From Prorocentrum cordatum (lineage: Eukaryota; Sar; Dinophyceae; Prorocentrales; Prorocentraceae), in the NCBI GenBank assembly GCA_963575745.1, contig CAUYUJ010018638.1, positions 140,001-204,000 on the forward strand: a stretch of 64,000 bases of DNA, read 5' to 3'. Below the pieces are notes generated by a model. That model was not told where the DNA came from. It saw nothing but the letters and a program-made list of their open reading frames with translations, and made no database searches. Both the position numbers and the translations under genes were made by a program. This document shows positions 1 through 10,640 of the stretch, in pieces. Position 1 is the stretch's first letter. Every line of letters starts with the position of its first letter.

Positions 1-100
1 CTCCTCCTCCTCCTCCTCCTCCTCCTCCTCCTCCTCCTCCACCTCCTCCTCCTCCTCCTCCTCCTCCTCCTCCTCCTCCTCCTCCTCCTCCTCCTCCTCC
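1..100. repeat. (CTC)n microsatellite, cut by window edge
   Basis: Nearly pure CTC trinucleotide tract running off the left edge, with one CAC interruption near 40. It is the first of about a dozen polypyrimidine or polypurine triplet tracts in the window. Confidence 0.97.
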
Positions 101-740
101 CTCCGGACTGGCCTGCCCGGCCTGCCCGACAGGCGGCCGGGACCTCCTTCTTACATCCTTTCATCATCTTTCCTCTCTCCTCATCCCCACCTCCTGCAAC
201 CTCCTCCCCTCTCTTCGCAGCTCCATCCCCTTCGCCTTCCTTCCCCGCTCCCCTCCCCTGGCCTCCCTCTTCCCTCACCTCCCTCGCTCGCGCGGGGCAG
301 CTAGCTCGGCCAGCCCAAGAAACCAAATTGGGCAAAAACGGCATGTTGCCAAAACTGGGGGGACACCTGCAACGCGAACGAACGCCCATATTCACAACCG
401 GTCATATGACAGGACCATGCGTCGGCCTCCAGCAAGAAGCGCCCTTCTCAATCCACCCACACCATGTCCTCATGCCCCTTCTACCCCCAGTCGCCCTCCT
501 CCTGGGAAGGACGAGGGATAAAAGGGTCTCCTATGTTTCCAACTGGCTTGCAGAACTGTCGCATGTGATTAACTCCCCGTGTCTTCGGCGCTCAAGATTC
601 ATACCGAACTACTACCCACCATTTCCAACAACTCCGCACTTACATGTGCATGCCATCATGCCGGCCTAACTCAACGCATAACGGTCATCGAGATGGGGAC
701 GTCGCCATACTCACAATGTTTGCAACATATGCACTCTACA
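101..740. other. non-genic spacer
   Basis: Positions 101-290 are pyrimidine-rich. The remainder is mixed sequence with only short overlapping frames on both strands and no recognisable domain. I see no gene, RNA or clear repeat here. Confidence 0.6.
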
Positions 741-742
741 TA

Positions 743-919
743 CAGTCGGGGCGTTGACCTAAGGAACCCTAAATACGGAACGAGGCCCCTTTTTTCCCGT
801 AAGTGAAACCTCGATTTCCGATCGAAAACATAAGGAAAACCTGAGGCAAGCTGTGAAACACTTAAGGAACGCGGAGCCCCTCCCAAACAAAAAGGGTTCC
901 TTCTTCAGGGCCCCGACTG
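743..919 (+). mobile_element. family C MITE-like element, copy 1
   Basis: A 177-bp element bounded by CAGTCGGGGC and its inverse GCCCCGACTG, with TA at 741-742 and TA at 920-921. A copy of exactly the same length and high similarity lies at 12,246. TA-flanked inverted ends beginning CAGT are typical of Tc1/mariner or pogo-derived MITEs (family knowledge). No transposase is present, so it is non-autonomous. Confidence 0.85.
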
Positions 920-921
920 TA

Positions 922-1300
922 TGCCGCACAGGCCCGATTAATAATTAAAAACAGCAGTAGACGTAGCAGACAAGATGGCGAGCAAGGGCGGCCGCGCGAC
1001 GCCTCTGCAATGTCACACTCGGTTTCGGGGCGCTCGCAGATGGATAGGTCGTCCGAGTACACACCCTTGCGAGCATGCCCCCCCGGTGGACATGTTCAAG
1101 CATCAAGGCACGCATTAATCCTGGCGTCCAGCTCCTTGCCAACATGTTTTCGCACACGCGCGCACCTAGATGTTGTGCAACGATGTTTGTCGTTCTGCCT
1201 GTCTGTCTGTATGAGGATCTGTATTTGATGTATGTAGAATTGCCCTCATTTGCGTGTAATATGCATGGATGTGTGTACATTACATAAGAAGAGACATAGG
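922..1300. other. non-genic spacer
   Basis: No recognised gene or repeat; short frames on both strands only. Confidence 0.5.
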
Positions 1301-1305
1301 TCGAC

Positions 1306-1312
1306 GGAAAGA

Positions 1313-1354
<42 letters not shown>

Positions 1355-1415
1355 ACACACGAAACATAGAGACAACAATCAAGAGAGGCAAAAAGAACGA
1401 GAGAGAGAGAGAGAT
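1306..1415. repeat. (GA)n-rich tract
   Basis: Interrupted GA dinucleotide runs at about 1,306-1,350 and 1,395-1,415. The opposite-strand frames are Ser/Leu-rich artefacts of it. Confidence 0.9.
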
Positions 1416-1435
1416 CCACCACCGTGCCGCACGCA

Positions 1436-1545
1436 CGACGTTGAGTGTCCTCAGATCCCTTCGAGTTGTGTTTCGGGGACACCTGCCAACGCGCTCTGAG
1501 GCAAAACGTGGAGTGTCCTAAGATCCCTTCGGATTCTCTTTGTTG
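1436..1545. repeat. short direct duplication
   Basis: Two imperfect copies of a segment of about 34 bp containing GAGTGTCCT and AGATCCCTTCG lie about 70 bp apart (near 1,440 and 1,508). Confidence 0.6.
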
Positions 1546-1619
1546 AATTGCGTGGATAGTTTGTGCGAGTCCCATAGCCCAAATGTTGTAGATCTCCTGG
1601 GCGCTCCTGGGGTCGATCG

Positions 1620-1915
1620 CGTGACTGTTCCAAATGCATGAAAACCCCTGAGGGGCCACGAAAACCCCGAACGGCCCCTAACACGGTCCAAGATGGTCGC
1701 GAGTCGCCAACACATCGCCTCACGACGCCCTGAGATGCTCAAATCATGTTCATCCGGTTTTCGAGAGACCTGAATCGTCTCACAGTTAAGGAGCTGTCGA
1801 CGCTCCAAGACGGTCCAAAAAGCCCCCGAGATCACCCCACGACGGCCCAAGGGGCCCCCCAGATGGTCCCAAGACGGCCCAAGAAGCATCCCAAGACGGC
1901 CAAATAGTCACGCTC
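1620..1915. repeat. CCAAGA-GGCC degenerate short-period repeat
   Basis: Degenerate repetition of words such as CCAAGACGGCC and CCAAGATGG at roughly 10-12 bp spacing. The same vocabulary recurs at 2.45-2.8, 4.34-4.52, 4.93-5.4, 24.7-24.9, 45.64-45.96, 46.25-46.8 and 46.92-47.13 kb. Open frames through it read as low-complexity Gly/Ser/Trp/Leu or Pro/Arg/Lys protein and I do not call them genes. Confidence 0.75.
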
Positions 1916-2440
1916 TCCAAGCCAGAAGGTCGGCGACGATGTTGCCAGCGAAATTCACCGTGAACTTTATGTTTACCGATTCGCAACCACGCCAAACACC
2001 ACGTGCATGGTATCGGGCGTACATGCAAGAGCCCACATTCTTTGCGGTCTGCGCATGTTTTGCAAACGCGCATTCTTGTAAACTGTTCCATCGTCCACTG
2101 TCCTTCCATCCGTCCTCCTCCTCCTCCTAACTTACTCACTGCGAGGCGCCGACACGTGTCCATTGACATTTCGCATCGGGGTAAATGTCTACACGTGCGC
2201 ACCGTGGGTTATTCTGTCCTGCTCGAGCCAGAGGTTCTTGCTCGACTTCGGGGCTGTGGTTTTGAGCCGCAATTTGACAACCTCGAGTCACCTCCTTCCT
2301 TCTCCACCTCTTCATCTATATCTCCTCTGGGGCGTCTGGGTGCGACGCGTTGGTGATGTCGCGGCGCAGGGTTGGCCACGTTCTCAAGGCAACCTTTTTT
2401 AACCACGGTTTAATTCGACGGTGGTGTTATCTCTCGCGTG
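1916..2440. other. non-genic spacer
   Basis: Mixed sequence with a short (CTC) run near 2,113. No gene recognised. Confidence 0.5.
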
Positions 2441-2800
2441 CTTCCGAGGCCTCCAGACGGCTCCAAGATGGGCCAAGAGAGCTCCAAGAGGGGCCAAAGG
2501 AGACTCCAAGATGGCCCCAACAGCGCCTCAAAGAGCCCCATGAGCGCCCAAAGATCCCCAAATGACGATTTTGGGAGCTCCAGAAGGGCGACGCTGTTTG
2601 GGACCCCCCTCGTTTGATCGATATCCTCCAAGATGGCCCCAAGACGCCCCCCCCCCGACCTCCATAATTGCCCCACGCGACCCCCGAGATGGCTCCACGA
2701 TGGTTCTGAGAGAGCTCGAGATGGCCCCGAAAAACCTCCATTGCATCACGTATCCCGAGACGGTTTCAAAATGGCCACCAAACACGCGCCATGCTTATCA
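2441..2800. repeat. CCAAGA-GGCC degenerate repeat
   Basis: Second block of the short-period word repeat, all on the plus strand as in the other blocks. Confidence 0.7.
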
Positions 2801-3404
2801 TCACCGCAGCCGTGAGGAACCCGGCGGAAAACCGCCGACGATTTGTGTTACACTCGATTTCAAGACCAAACAAATCCACGGCAATTTCCCACGCAATGTT
2901 TCACGCGACGCGCGTTCAAATTTGTCGGGCAACTTTCGGCCGGCTGTTGGAGGCCCCCCAGGGGGCCGACAATTTTCGGGACAAGGGGGGGGGTCCGACG
3001 AACTGTCGAGGAAAGTTGTCGCACCTATGGGCGTGGCAATCCCTCCAAGAACCACGAGGCGTTGGGGCAAACGCCGCGCGGCGGTTCCCCTCAAGAGGAG
3101 GGGGCCCTCAAACAACGGAGAGAAGAGGGAGGAAGAAGAAAGAGAAGGGAGGAGGGGCGATAGGGTCGAAGGAGGGGGAGGCAGGGGGAGGAAGTGCGGT
3201 TCTTGGTTTGGGGAAGTGGAAGGAGGACGAAGGAAGAGATAGGAGGAGGGGGAGGAAAACGACGGAGGAGGAGGAATAGAGAAGGCTAACGACAGAGGCG
3301 GATGAAGGGGGAGGGACAGGAAGGGAGGCGTAAGGAGGAGAAGAAAGTTGGAGGCCAAGCGAGACTGTTCTTGTCCTGTCGTTTCTGGCTCCACGAAAAT
3401 CAAG
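2801..3404. other. non-genic spacer, purine-rich 3,115-3,350
   Basis: Ordinary GC-rich sequence, then a purine-rich (GGA/GAAG) stretch. Frames here are compositional. Confidence 0.5.
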
Positions 3405-3950
3405 CGAGAACGGTTGGCATCCCCCGGTGCCTCTCGGGGGCCTCCTGGAAATCGCTTGGGCCTGTCAGGCGGCCTGTCGCGTCGCGCACTTTCCGGGCCC
3501 CTCGGCACCTTCCGCAGGCGCCCTGGCGGCGGGGGGGGGTCCCTAAGAGGAGGAGTCCACATGATGCCCCGAGAAGAGACAGCAAACCTGCATATACTGT
3601 GTCTATTTGGGGGTCCCCCTTGGAAGCCTCCTCGGGGCCCTCTGCGGGGCCTCTGGAGACTCTCTCGGGGCCCTGCCGCGAACTCTCCGAGCCCTTCGTC
3701 GCCCCCCTCTTACCCTGGTGCCCGAAAGAGACTCCCAGGCGGAGCCGCAGAAAGAGGCCCCCAGAAAGAAACGGAAACCTGCGTGTCCTGCGTGCCGCTT
3801 TCGGGGTCCCTCTTGGAAGCCTGTCGGGGCCATGCTGGGGGCCTCGTGAGGCTCTCTCGGGGCCCTGTCGCGCACATTCCGAACCGCTCGGCGCCCCGCG
3901 AGGGCGCCCTGGCGGGGGGCGCGACGAGACGAGAAACCACCAGACGCACC
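3405..3950. repeat. degenerate tandem repeat, about 190 bp
   Basis: Three related units can be aligned at about 3,415, 3,605 and 3,795. Each contains a GGGGCCTC/CTTGGAAGCC block, a TCGGGGCCCT-type block, a CGCGCAC or CGAACT block, and an end resembling CGAAAGAGAC or CGAGAAGAGAC. All frames are open for long stretches because stops are rare in this vocabulary. Confidence 0.55.
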
Positions 3951-4340
3951 GGCTGAGAGGGGGCAGCGTGGACGGAGGGGGAAGAGGAAAAGGCAGAAGA
4001 AGAGGGGGAGGCCATTGCGCGCCGCAGCTGCAAAGCGTTTTGCAATAGGCGCGTGCCCTTCGCGCTCAGCGACGCCCGCTTGTGCGCGAATGACACATTG
4101 CCCTCTCGCGGTGCGCGGCATGCACCCGCGCGAAAAGCTATCTGATAATCGCGTCTGGAAAATCATAATGATCAACGCGCGAATCGGTTTTCGTCGTCGC
4201 GCGATAGCTGCAGATCGATCCAAAAAATCAGCCCAGTCCTCTGCCCTTAGGAGAGGAGGCCCTGACCAACAGGGTCCAGGAGGAGCCCACGACAGGCCCT
4301 GGATGGGGGGAGCCCGAACCAGCATATCGAGCCATTCGCC
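3951..4340. other. non-genic spacer
   Basis: No repeat or gene recognised. Confidence 0.45.
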
Positions 4341-4520
4341 CAAAGATGGCCCCTGAGATCGCCTGCAGGACCCAAAGAGGCCCCCCGCAAACCCCAGGGT
4401 GCCTCGAGAAGAAACCCAAATCAGACCCCAAGAAGCCCCAAGGGACCTCCGAGAGGCCCCTCCAAACACCCCAGAAGCGAATCCGAGAGGCTTCGAGGAT
4501 GCCTTCCGAAAGATCCCCGC
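4341..4520. repeat. CCAAGA-GGCC degenerate repeat
   Basis: Third block of the short-period word repeat. Confidence 0.6.
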
Positions 4521-4552
4521 AGGCATCCCAAAGGCCTCTGACCTCCAACCCA

Positions 4553-4830
4553 GACGCGCTGGCGGGATGGGCCGACGACTACCAAGTCCGCCACCTCCCG
4601 TTGGCTTGCACAAGGGGGGGCACGCAGCCCCTCACAGAGATCGTGTGCGTATGCATCGCGCGAGGCTCAACCACTTTTCCATCATCACGAATCCTTCCTC
4701 TGACGCGTGCAGCATGCGCCCCAACCAAGTTCGAATGCGCAGATGGTCCACGACCCAGACGCGGTGGCGGCATGGGCCGACAGCCGCTACATCCGCCGCC
4801 CCCTGTTGCTTGCAAAAGGCGTGCGGGGCG
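4553..4830 (+). repeat. diverged duplication, about 190-bp spacing
   Basis: A segment of about 65 bp beginning GACGCGCTGGCGG at 4,553 recurs as GACGCGGTGGCGG at about 4,756. The plus-strand translations align (DALAGWADDYQVR and DAVAAWADSRYIR), so differences cluster in a way compatible with an old coding segment. I recognise no family; it may equally be a decayed repeat. Confidence 0.45.
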
Positions 4831-4924
4831 TGCCGAATGTGTACCGTTTGGGCCGTTCTTCCAACTGGTTCCCCAGTGGCCTCCGGCGCAAACCGCCAGC
4901 ACACTGGAACATATGTCTTCCAGT

Positions 4925-5400
4925 GAATTTTCCGCCCAAGACGACTCCTCGACGGCCCAAGATTGCCATCGACACAGCGGAAATGGTTCTAATGCGATCC
5001 AAGACGGTCCACGACTGCTCAAATACAGCCCATGAGGGCTCCAAGAGGGAGAGCCCGACAAAACACAAATCATTGATTTGCCGTGAGTGGTCGGAAAACG
5101 ATGTTCGCGCGCTCGCCTTTCGGGGTTCCACGGCCAAAGACGGCCCAGCAGGCTTCCAATATATCCCCGCCTCCAAGATGGCCCCAAAATAACCCAAAAC
5201 ACCCTGGAGACGGCCCCAATACGGGTCAATGTTGTCCGAAAGCGTGCCAAAAAGACCCCCGACAACTGCCAAAGCAGCCCAAGAGACCTCCCAGACGCCC
5301 GTAAAGAGCCACCAAGGGAGTCCTTCGACAGCTCAACAAAACACCGAAAAGGCCCCTGGAGGCCCCAAAGAGGAGAGCGCGAGAGAGAAAGAGATAGCGA
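4925..5400. repeat. CCAAGA-GGCC degenerate repeat
   Basis: Fourth block of the short-period word repeat, ending in a short GA-rich run near 5,380. Confidence 0.6.
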
Positions 5401-5684
5401 CTTGCACGTCAGAAGTGCGTCGGCCGTATGATATTGACTGAACAATACAGACTTACACTGCAATCTGCAAGCAGAAAGTACGGGCTACGTGTCGCCGCGT
5501 CTGGCCGATCCCATGCTACATTTGGGAGCATCTGTGCTCGCCAACGCCCGCTGTGCAGGCTTGGCAAATACACGTCGTTTCCAAGGTTTTTCTGCAGGCC
5601 GCGTTTCCGGCGACCTCCCAAGCGAGATGTACATACGAGGGCGCGCCGCTGGATGACCCCAAGGGCGGGGGGGGTGGGTGGGAC

Positions 5685-5795
5685 CCCCCCCTTTCCCCAG
5701 ATCCGTCGTCGGGGAGGCCCCCCCCCCTCCCCCCCTTTCCCGATCCGTCGTCGGGGACCCCCCCCCCCTTTCCCGGTCCGTCGTCGGGGACTGCA
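5685..5795. repeat. three-copy C-tract/GATCCGTCGTCGGGGA repeat
   Basis: Three tandem copies of a C-run plus CCGTCGTCGGGGA unit of about 38-45 bp, immediately beside the 3' end of the LINE remnant. Confidence 0.75.
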
Positions 5796-6649
5796 TCTGT
5801 CATGTCCGTCGACGAAGGCGATGTCAACGCACTTGAGCTGACTGAGGGACTGACTGGAATAAAACTAGATTGCGCCAGCCCGCGGCCTGCAAAACTCCGC
5901 TTTGCGTCGTGCATGACGACGGCCATCACGATTGGGAAAAAATAGGAAGGGTGATAGTGGGCAGCCGTGTGATATAGGGAGCGCTTGCGGCCAAGACCCG
6001 GAATCAGAGCCAGCGCCCTCTGGACGCGGAGATTCTTCATGCCGTAGATCCCTCCACTGCGTCAACGAAGCATTCCGGGACGCCGAAGCGGATCATCGCC
6101 TGCAGGCGACCCGCTGTCAAACGCCCAGGCCCAATCGAAGGCGAGAAAAGCAACTTCCCCGACGCCCGACGCTGTCGCCTGGCGACAGATAGTTCGTCGG
6201 CCGTTCCAGCCCCAGACCGAAACCCGAACTGCGTGTCCCAAATCTGGCTTTCTGCGCCGGCGTCCTTCCAGCGCGCGAGCGGGATCGCTGCGAAAAGCTT
6301 GCACTCGATGGGCAAGAGGGGCATCGGCGTGTAATTCTCGCATTCGGCGACGTCGCCTTATTCTAAGATGGCCGCGACAGTCGCCTCGTGCCAAGCTTCG
6401 GGGAGGCACCTCAGTCCAACACCGATTGAAAAACAGAGCGGTCCACTCGTATGCTGGCGTGTCTGCGCGGCAAGTTGCCTTCCAAAACTTAGCGGGGAGA
6501 TCGTCCTTGCCAGCCGCCCGGCTCCGTTCCAGCTTGCATGCTGCCGCGAGCAGTTCCTCCTTGGTGATCGGACCAGCCTGCAAGGCTACGGGGAGCCCAA
6601 GCACCTCCGTATCGTGCGCGGCAGCGACCAGCCGCACGGCCCATTGCAC
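5790..6649 (-). pseudogene. non-LTR (LINE) reverse transcriptase, frameshifted
   Basis: Fragment of a reverse transcriptase that would copy element RNA at a nicked target. Reading 5' to 3' on the minus strand: an upstream block with GKDDLPAKFW at about 6,482-6,511; QFGFRSGAGT (fingers/palm entry) at about 6,202-6,231; the motif A region with AFDS near 6,113-6,125; then ISHGCPLSPF at about 5,946-5,975. The blocks sit in three reading frames, so at least three frameshifts separate them. The catalytic YADD box is not recognisable downstream of GCPLSPF; only a weak IAFVDG-like trace occurs near 5,800. The block order is as expected for LINE reverse transcriptase and the style resembles dinoflagellate elements. 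It is dead: broken frame and missing catalytic motif. Confidence 0.85.
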
Positions 6650-6650
6650 T

Positions 6651-7152
6651 TTAGCGAAAACCCAGCCAACGTTTGGACCCGCTCGTCGCTATCAATTTCT
6701 CCCCCGCGCGGCTTAATTCCAGGATGTCTATGCGCACGCGGCAGTGTAACAAGAAGTGGTGCGAAGCAAGTGCGATGTCTCGCCTGCTCCAAACGTCCGC
6801 CACCAAGACCATGCCCTCTGCGTGGCGCAACAAGAACATCGATTTGACAAGAATGGTGTGGCTCAGCTGGGTCATGTGGTTGACATCCCACATTGCAGCA
6901 TGCCATATGCGTCTGTGCAGGATGGTCGAAGAACGTGCTGGCGACAGCCACCCTCTCTATTAAGAACATGTCCATCACTGAGCTTCGATTCGACAATGGG
7001 TTGCGTTGGGCCTGCGGGTCGACCAAAATCAACCCGCCCCAAGTCTGGTTCGTTCCCCCGAATGGCCTGTGCAGCCTGGCATTAAACACTGTCGACAGAG
7101 CATGCCCATGTCTGGACGCACCGATAATAGAACTGCCCAGCTGGCAGTACAA
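6651..7152 (-). pseudogene. probable upstream part of the same LINE
   Basis: Open minus-strand frames continue directly upstream of the reverse transcriptase block, in two frames. In LINEs the segment before this block is the end of the apurinic-type endonuclease and a linker. I see a weak resemblance (a DIALASHHF-like stretch where an endonuclease SDH motif could lie) but no firm endonuclease motif, so the assignment rests mainly on position. Confidence 0.4.
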
Positions 7153-8235
7153 TTCTTGCCTGTCATCGCAGGGTTTCCGATTGTGAGGGACTTACATACT
7201 GAAAACTGGCACCTTCCCGCCCCCCAAAAGAAGACACACAAAGACCCCAACAAAAACTCTTCCTCTCCACTCCTCCTGCTTCCCCTCCATCTGTTCTGTT
7301 CTGTTCCGTATGGAGCCCACGTCGACACCGCCGACCCCGGAACGGAACCGAATTAATCGCTGTGGCTGGCTCAGTCATCTTCCTTCTCCTCGTCGCCCCT
7401 GTCCTCCTAAACACCCACCTCCTCTACCCCCCCCGTTCTTCAAAAGGTGTTCGCCCAAGCGTTTCCACAACGGCCGGGACAACACATATTCCAACAGGCT
7501 GGCCAAGCGTGGGCCAACCGATTGGCCACATCACGCCGCCATTTTCAAAACATAGGGGGGCGGCGGTGATTCGCCGCAGGCCTCTTCGATACACATTATA
7601 CATAAAATAATAGTATGGAGAGATCTGCTAATCTAAGAATTACCATCGCCATCCCCACGGCCAGCCCAAGGCAACCCTTCCTGGGAGGCGCTGGCAGCGC
7701 GACGACCATCGCGCGCGAGAAGGCACGCGTGGAATTAGGTATTCGGTAGAAAAGCGGGTCAGGTGATGTGCGCCATAAGCAAGCCAGCACGCTCGGCAGA
7801 AGTTTCCAGCCTGCAACGCTGGCCACGCGATGTGCGGTGCCCGCGAATTGGCGCGATTGGAGTGCGGTTCGCGGCATCAACTTTCGCAGCGTGCTGGTCA
7901 TCAAGTGCGAGCGGGCACGTCTGCTGTGGGCTGGCTGATCGGCAACACCCTTGACAAAAATGCTGGCCACGCGGAAAGCACTATAAACAAGCCAGCGCGC
8001 TCGGAATTAACTTCCTGCCGGCAGCGGTGGTGATTCGATGCGCGGTTCCTGCGAGCCGGCACGCTTGGCGCGCGCGTCCTGGCAGCAGCGCTGGCAGCGC
8101 GAAGCGCAAAGGCTACAAGCACGAGCCGGCACGATCGAACAACCCCACATCCTCCTCATCTCCCTGCTCCCTCCACGTGTTCTCCGTCATTTGCCCTCTT
8201 CCTCGTCCTACACCTCTTCCTTGTTGTCCATGTCC
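7153..8235. other. non-genic spacer with diverged internal duplications
   Basis: 7,190-7,610 shows nothing recognisable. 7,650-8,130 contains repeated related words (AAGCCAGC-CGCTCGG, GCGCGGTTC, CTGGCAGCGCG) suggesting an old, strongly diverged tandem structure of about 240-300 bp. No gene. Confidence 0.45.
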
Positions 8236-8440
8236 TCCTCCTCCTCCTCCTCCTCCTCCTCCTCTTTCTCCTCCTCCTCCTCCTAACAAATCCTCGTCCA
8301 TCTTCTCCTCCTCCCTCTCGTCCTAACTAATCCTCCTCCGCCTCCTCCGCCTCCTCCTCGTCCCCCTCCCCCTCCTCCTTATCCACTCCTCTCCTGTCTT
8401 GTCCTCTCGTCTCTTCTACTCCTCATCCTCCCTCGCTGCA
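8236..8440. repeat. (CTC)n tract, interrupted
   Basis: Pure CTC at 8,236-8,283, then degenerate CTC/CGC triplets to about 8,430. Confidence 0.9.
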
Positions 8441-8777
8441 TCCATCCGCTTGCCCCCGCGGAAACGGACAGGGGCGGGGGGGAGGGACAAAGCGGAAAAA
8501 CAACGGAGGTGGCGGAGGAGAAGCGGAAAGGAAGGAGACCCTGGGGTGGAAGGAGCAAGGGTGGAAGTTGGGCTCGACTTGCCTCTGCCCGCCTCTAACC
8601 AAACCCGTAGCCGCCCCCCTTGGCCACCCTCCCTCTAGTTTTTCGCCAGCTTGGCGCCCAAGACGCCTTTTCGAAGGTGACGAGGGCGGGGGCAAAGAAA
8701 AGGGAAAGAGAGACAGGATGAGGGGGAGGAACCAAAGGACGGAAAGTGTCTCAGCCGCTACGTGGAGGCTCGGGCCC
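8441..8777. other. non-genic spacer
   Basis: GC-rich, no recognised feature. Confidence 0.45.
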
Positions 8778-9335
8778 CTAACGGTGGATGCTAGCCAGCA
8801 TCGCGCCAGCGAGGCTCAGATGATAAGACATGACGCCAACAATTCCTCCCCGATCCATTGATTGTATAACTAACTTGTGTGGAATCTGCGCATCAACCTC
8901 TTGCACATCAACTGGGGCGTCGTCGATAGAACCGCGCACCACGAGAGCCCGAAACTGCCACACCCAAGCCCCCCACTCCCACTGACGCATAGAGAGTAAG
9001 GAAAGAAAACCAGAAAGATGATGAGCGAGTAGAAGCCCGAGAATGATGAGGAAGATAATAAACAAGAGGACGATGCCAAAATGGGAAGCTGCTAGAGGAG
9101 GACGAAGAGGAAGATTACATTGTTTAGGGATTCCATGAGGATCAGGGCAGAGATTAGGCACGATCGCTTCCAGTGCACACATCCCCTGCAGATGGTGCAC
9201 ACATTCCCTGCAGAGACAACCCCCCCCTCCCGGCCAACCCCAGATAACCCGGCCAACCCTTCTGGCAAAACGCCTCCAGCCGACCCTGGTCAGGGCAATT
9301 CTATTCATACTGTGTATACAGTCAGACCTAGGCAA
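8778..9335 (-). CDS. hypothetical ORF with one predicted membrane segment
   Basis: A 185-codon open frame that is not made of simple repeats. Residues about 85-110 form a strongly hydrophobic stretch (around FGIVLLFIIFLIILGLLLAHH) that could be one transmembrane helix, and a CRECVHHLQGMC cysteine/histidine cluster precedes it. I recognise no family. The start methionine is simply the first in the frame and lies within the adjoining family C element at 9,319, which argues against the annotated start and weakens the call. It could be an exon or chance. Confidence 0.22.
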   Translation of the reverse strand: MPRSDCIHSMNRIALTRVGWRRFARRVGRVIWGWPGGGGCLCRECVHHLQGMCALEAIVPNLCPDPHGIPKQCNLPLRPPLAASHFGIVLLFIIFLIILGLLLAHHLSGFLSLLSMRQWEWGAWVWQFRALVVRGSIDDAPVDVQEVDAQIPHKLVIQSMDRGGIVGVMSYHLSLAGAMLASIHR

Positions 9336-9497
9336 AAAGAGAACCCCTCAAGAACATGAGACCCTCCTCTGGCAAAACTGAAGAACATCCAAGGGTACCC
9401 TGCCCGAGGATGCACAAGAACATCCCACAAACTCGAAGAACACGAAGGTATCATCCCCGAACCGACCTCGATCTCTTATACCTCGGTCCGACCACTG
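9319..9497 (+). mobile_element. family C element, copy 4 (diverged subtype)
   Basis: Ends CAGTCAGACC and GGTCCGACCACTG are imperfect inverses, flanked by TA at 9,317-9,318 and 9,498-9,499. Length 179 bp, matching the 177-bp copies. A relative without clear TA flanks lies at about 52,750-52,895 and shares the CCGAACCGACCTCGA block. Confidence 0.7.
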
Positions 9498-9499
9498 TA

Positions 9500-9894
9500 C
9501 ACAAACGACTGCACGCACACCCTCTCTGTCTCTCACCCCAGCGGGCGCCGCTACCGACTGCCATCGAGCAGCGAGCGACTGCCGGTGGGAACGCCCAGAA
9601 CGCCAGCGGAACGCCTGGGGCGGGCGACTTCAAGCTCGCCCGCCCCCACGTGCCCGCGGAGCGCGGGCTGCGCCTTCCCTGAGGAAACCAAAAGGTGCCG
9701 GTACCGTTGCAGTAGGCTCGTGCGGCGTCGGCACGCGCAGAAGTTTTGACACCGTCGCGATCGATTCAACCTCGAAGCGACCGCGCCGATTGTTCAAGGT
9801 TGAGCTCTGTCGGCTTCAATGGCGTCACCGTGTCCCTCGGTGCTTCCGCGTCGCAGAATTCAATCTTGAACGCCTTCGCCGTCGTCGCAGGCGC
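9500..9894. other. non-genic spacer
   Basis: No recognised gene; some words (GTGCGGCGTCGGCACG, CGATCG) recall family L. Confidence 0.4.
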
Positions 9895-10060
9895 GCCGTC
9901 GCCGCACGAACCTACCGTACTCCCCGGACCAGGTTCTGGGGTGCGTCCTGACCGTTCGAGGCGAATCCAGCCGTGGCGACGAGGGCCTCCCATGAGGCCC
10001 CCAAAAAAGGGGAATACGAGGGAAGGGTCGCGGTATGGGATTACCCGCTTCTCCTGGGAC
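9895..10060 (+). repeat. dispersed repeat K, copy 1
   Basis: Shares the ordered blocks CCCCGGACC, GGGGTGCG, GGCGAATCCAGC, GACGAGGGC and GAGGCCCC with segments at about 48,765, 49,195, 56,172 and 59,518. All five copies are in the same orientation. I could not define its ends as inverted repeats. Confidence 0.7.
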
Positions 10061-10103
10061 CCCCTCGCTGCGCGCAGCACAAGTTTGCATGACTAGAGGA
10101 AAA

Positions 10104-10288
10104 AAACAAACACATAAACATACCTTTCAGAGGTTCGCGCGGAATTCTTGGATCCGCGCCGGAAACCCCTCCCTGGCGCGCGGAGCGCGCCAGGGGCGGC
10201 GCCAGAGGCGCCGCTGGGGGGGGGGGGGCAGCGCGGATTCAAGAAATCCGCGCGGAGCGCCAAAAGTATATATGTTTATGGCGTCTTT
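10104..10288 (+). mobile_element. family B hairpin element, copy 1
   Basis: Left arm ACATAAACATA...TTCGCGCGGAATTC and right arm ...AAATCCGCGCGGAGCGCC...TTTATGGCG fold back on each other. The middle holds two further small hairpins, around GGCGCGCGGAGCGCGCC and GGCGCCAGAGGCGCC. Copies recur at 12.6, 22.0, 22.7, 28.9, 30.7, 50.5 and 52.9 kb, with a half copy at 60.9 kb, all in the same orientation. Confidence 0.85.
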
Positions 10289-10509
10289 CCTCTTCGCAGG
10301 ACTCCCCCTCTGGAACTGCGGGCTGCCTGGGGCTGGCTCTGGAGGAGGGCCTGCCACAGGAAGCCTGCCCTTGGGCCCGAGGAGCCCCCCCCCCCCCTCG
10401 CAGGAAGGCCGCGCGGGCCCCGCACGGGGCTCCCCAGGGGACCCGGCCGCGCCAGGAGGCCCCAGGAAATCCGGGGAGGCCCCAGGAAGCTCCCGAAAAC
10501 GAAGGCGAA

Positions 10510-10640
10510 GCCATGACGAGGACAACATCGAGCGAAGACAAATCGGGAACCTCCGAGATCTGGCGGTCTCTGAGCGTTCCCGAGCGCTCTGAGAGCGTTC
10601 CAGAGGGCTCTGGAACGGACTGGTCCTCGTGCTAGCCCCG
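10510..10640 (+). repeat. dispersed repeat J, copy 1
   Basis: Blocks GAGATCTGGCGG, GAGCGTTCC (several), and CTCGTGCTAGCCCCG are shared with 21,822, 35,965, 36,110 and 48,180 (same orientation) and 42,560 (inverted). Confidence 0.65.

Noticed and set aside
10104-10288. Hairpin followed by T-run as a bacterial-type terminator
   Set aside because: The window is eukaryotic and the hairpin is a dispersed element with conserved outer arms at eight other sites.
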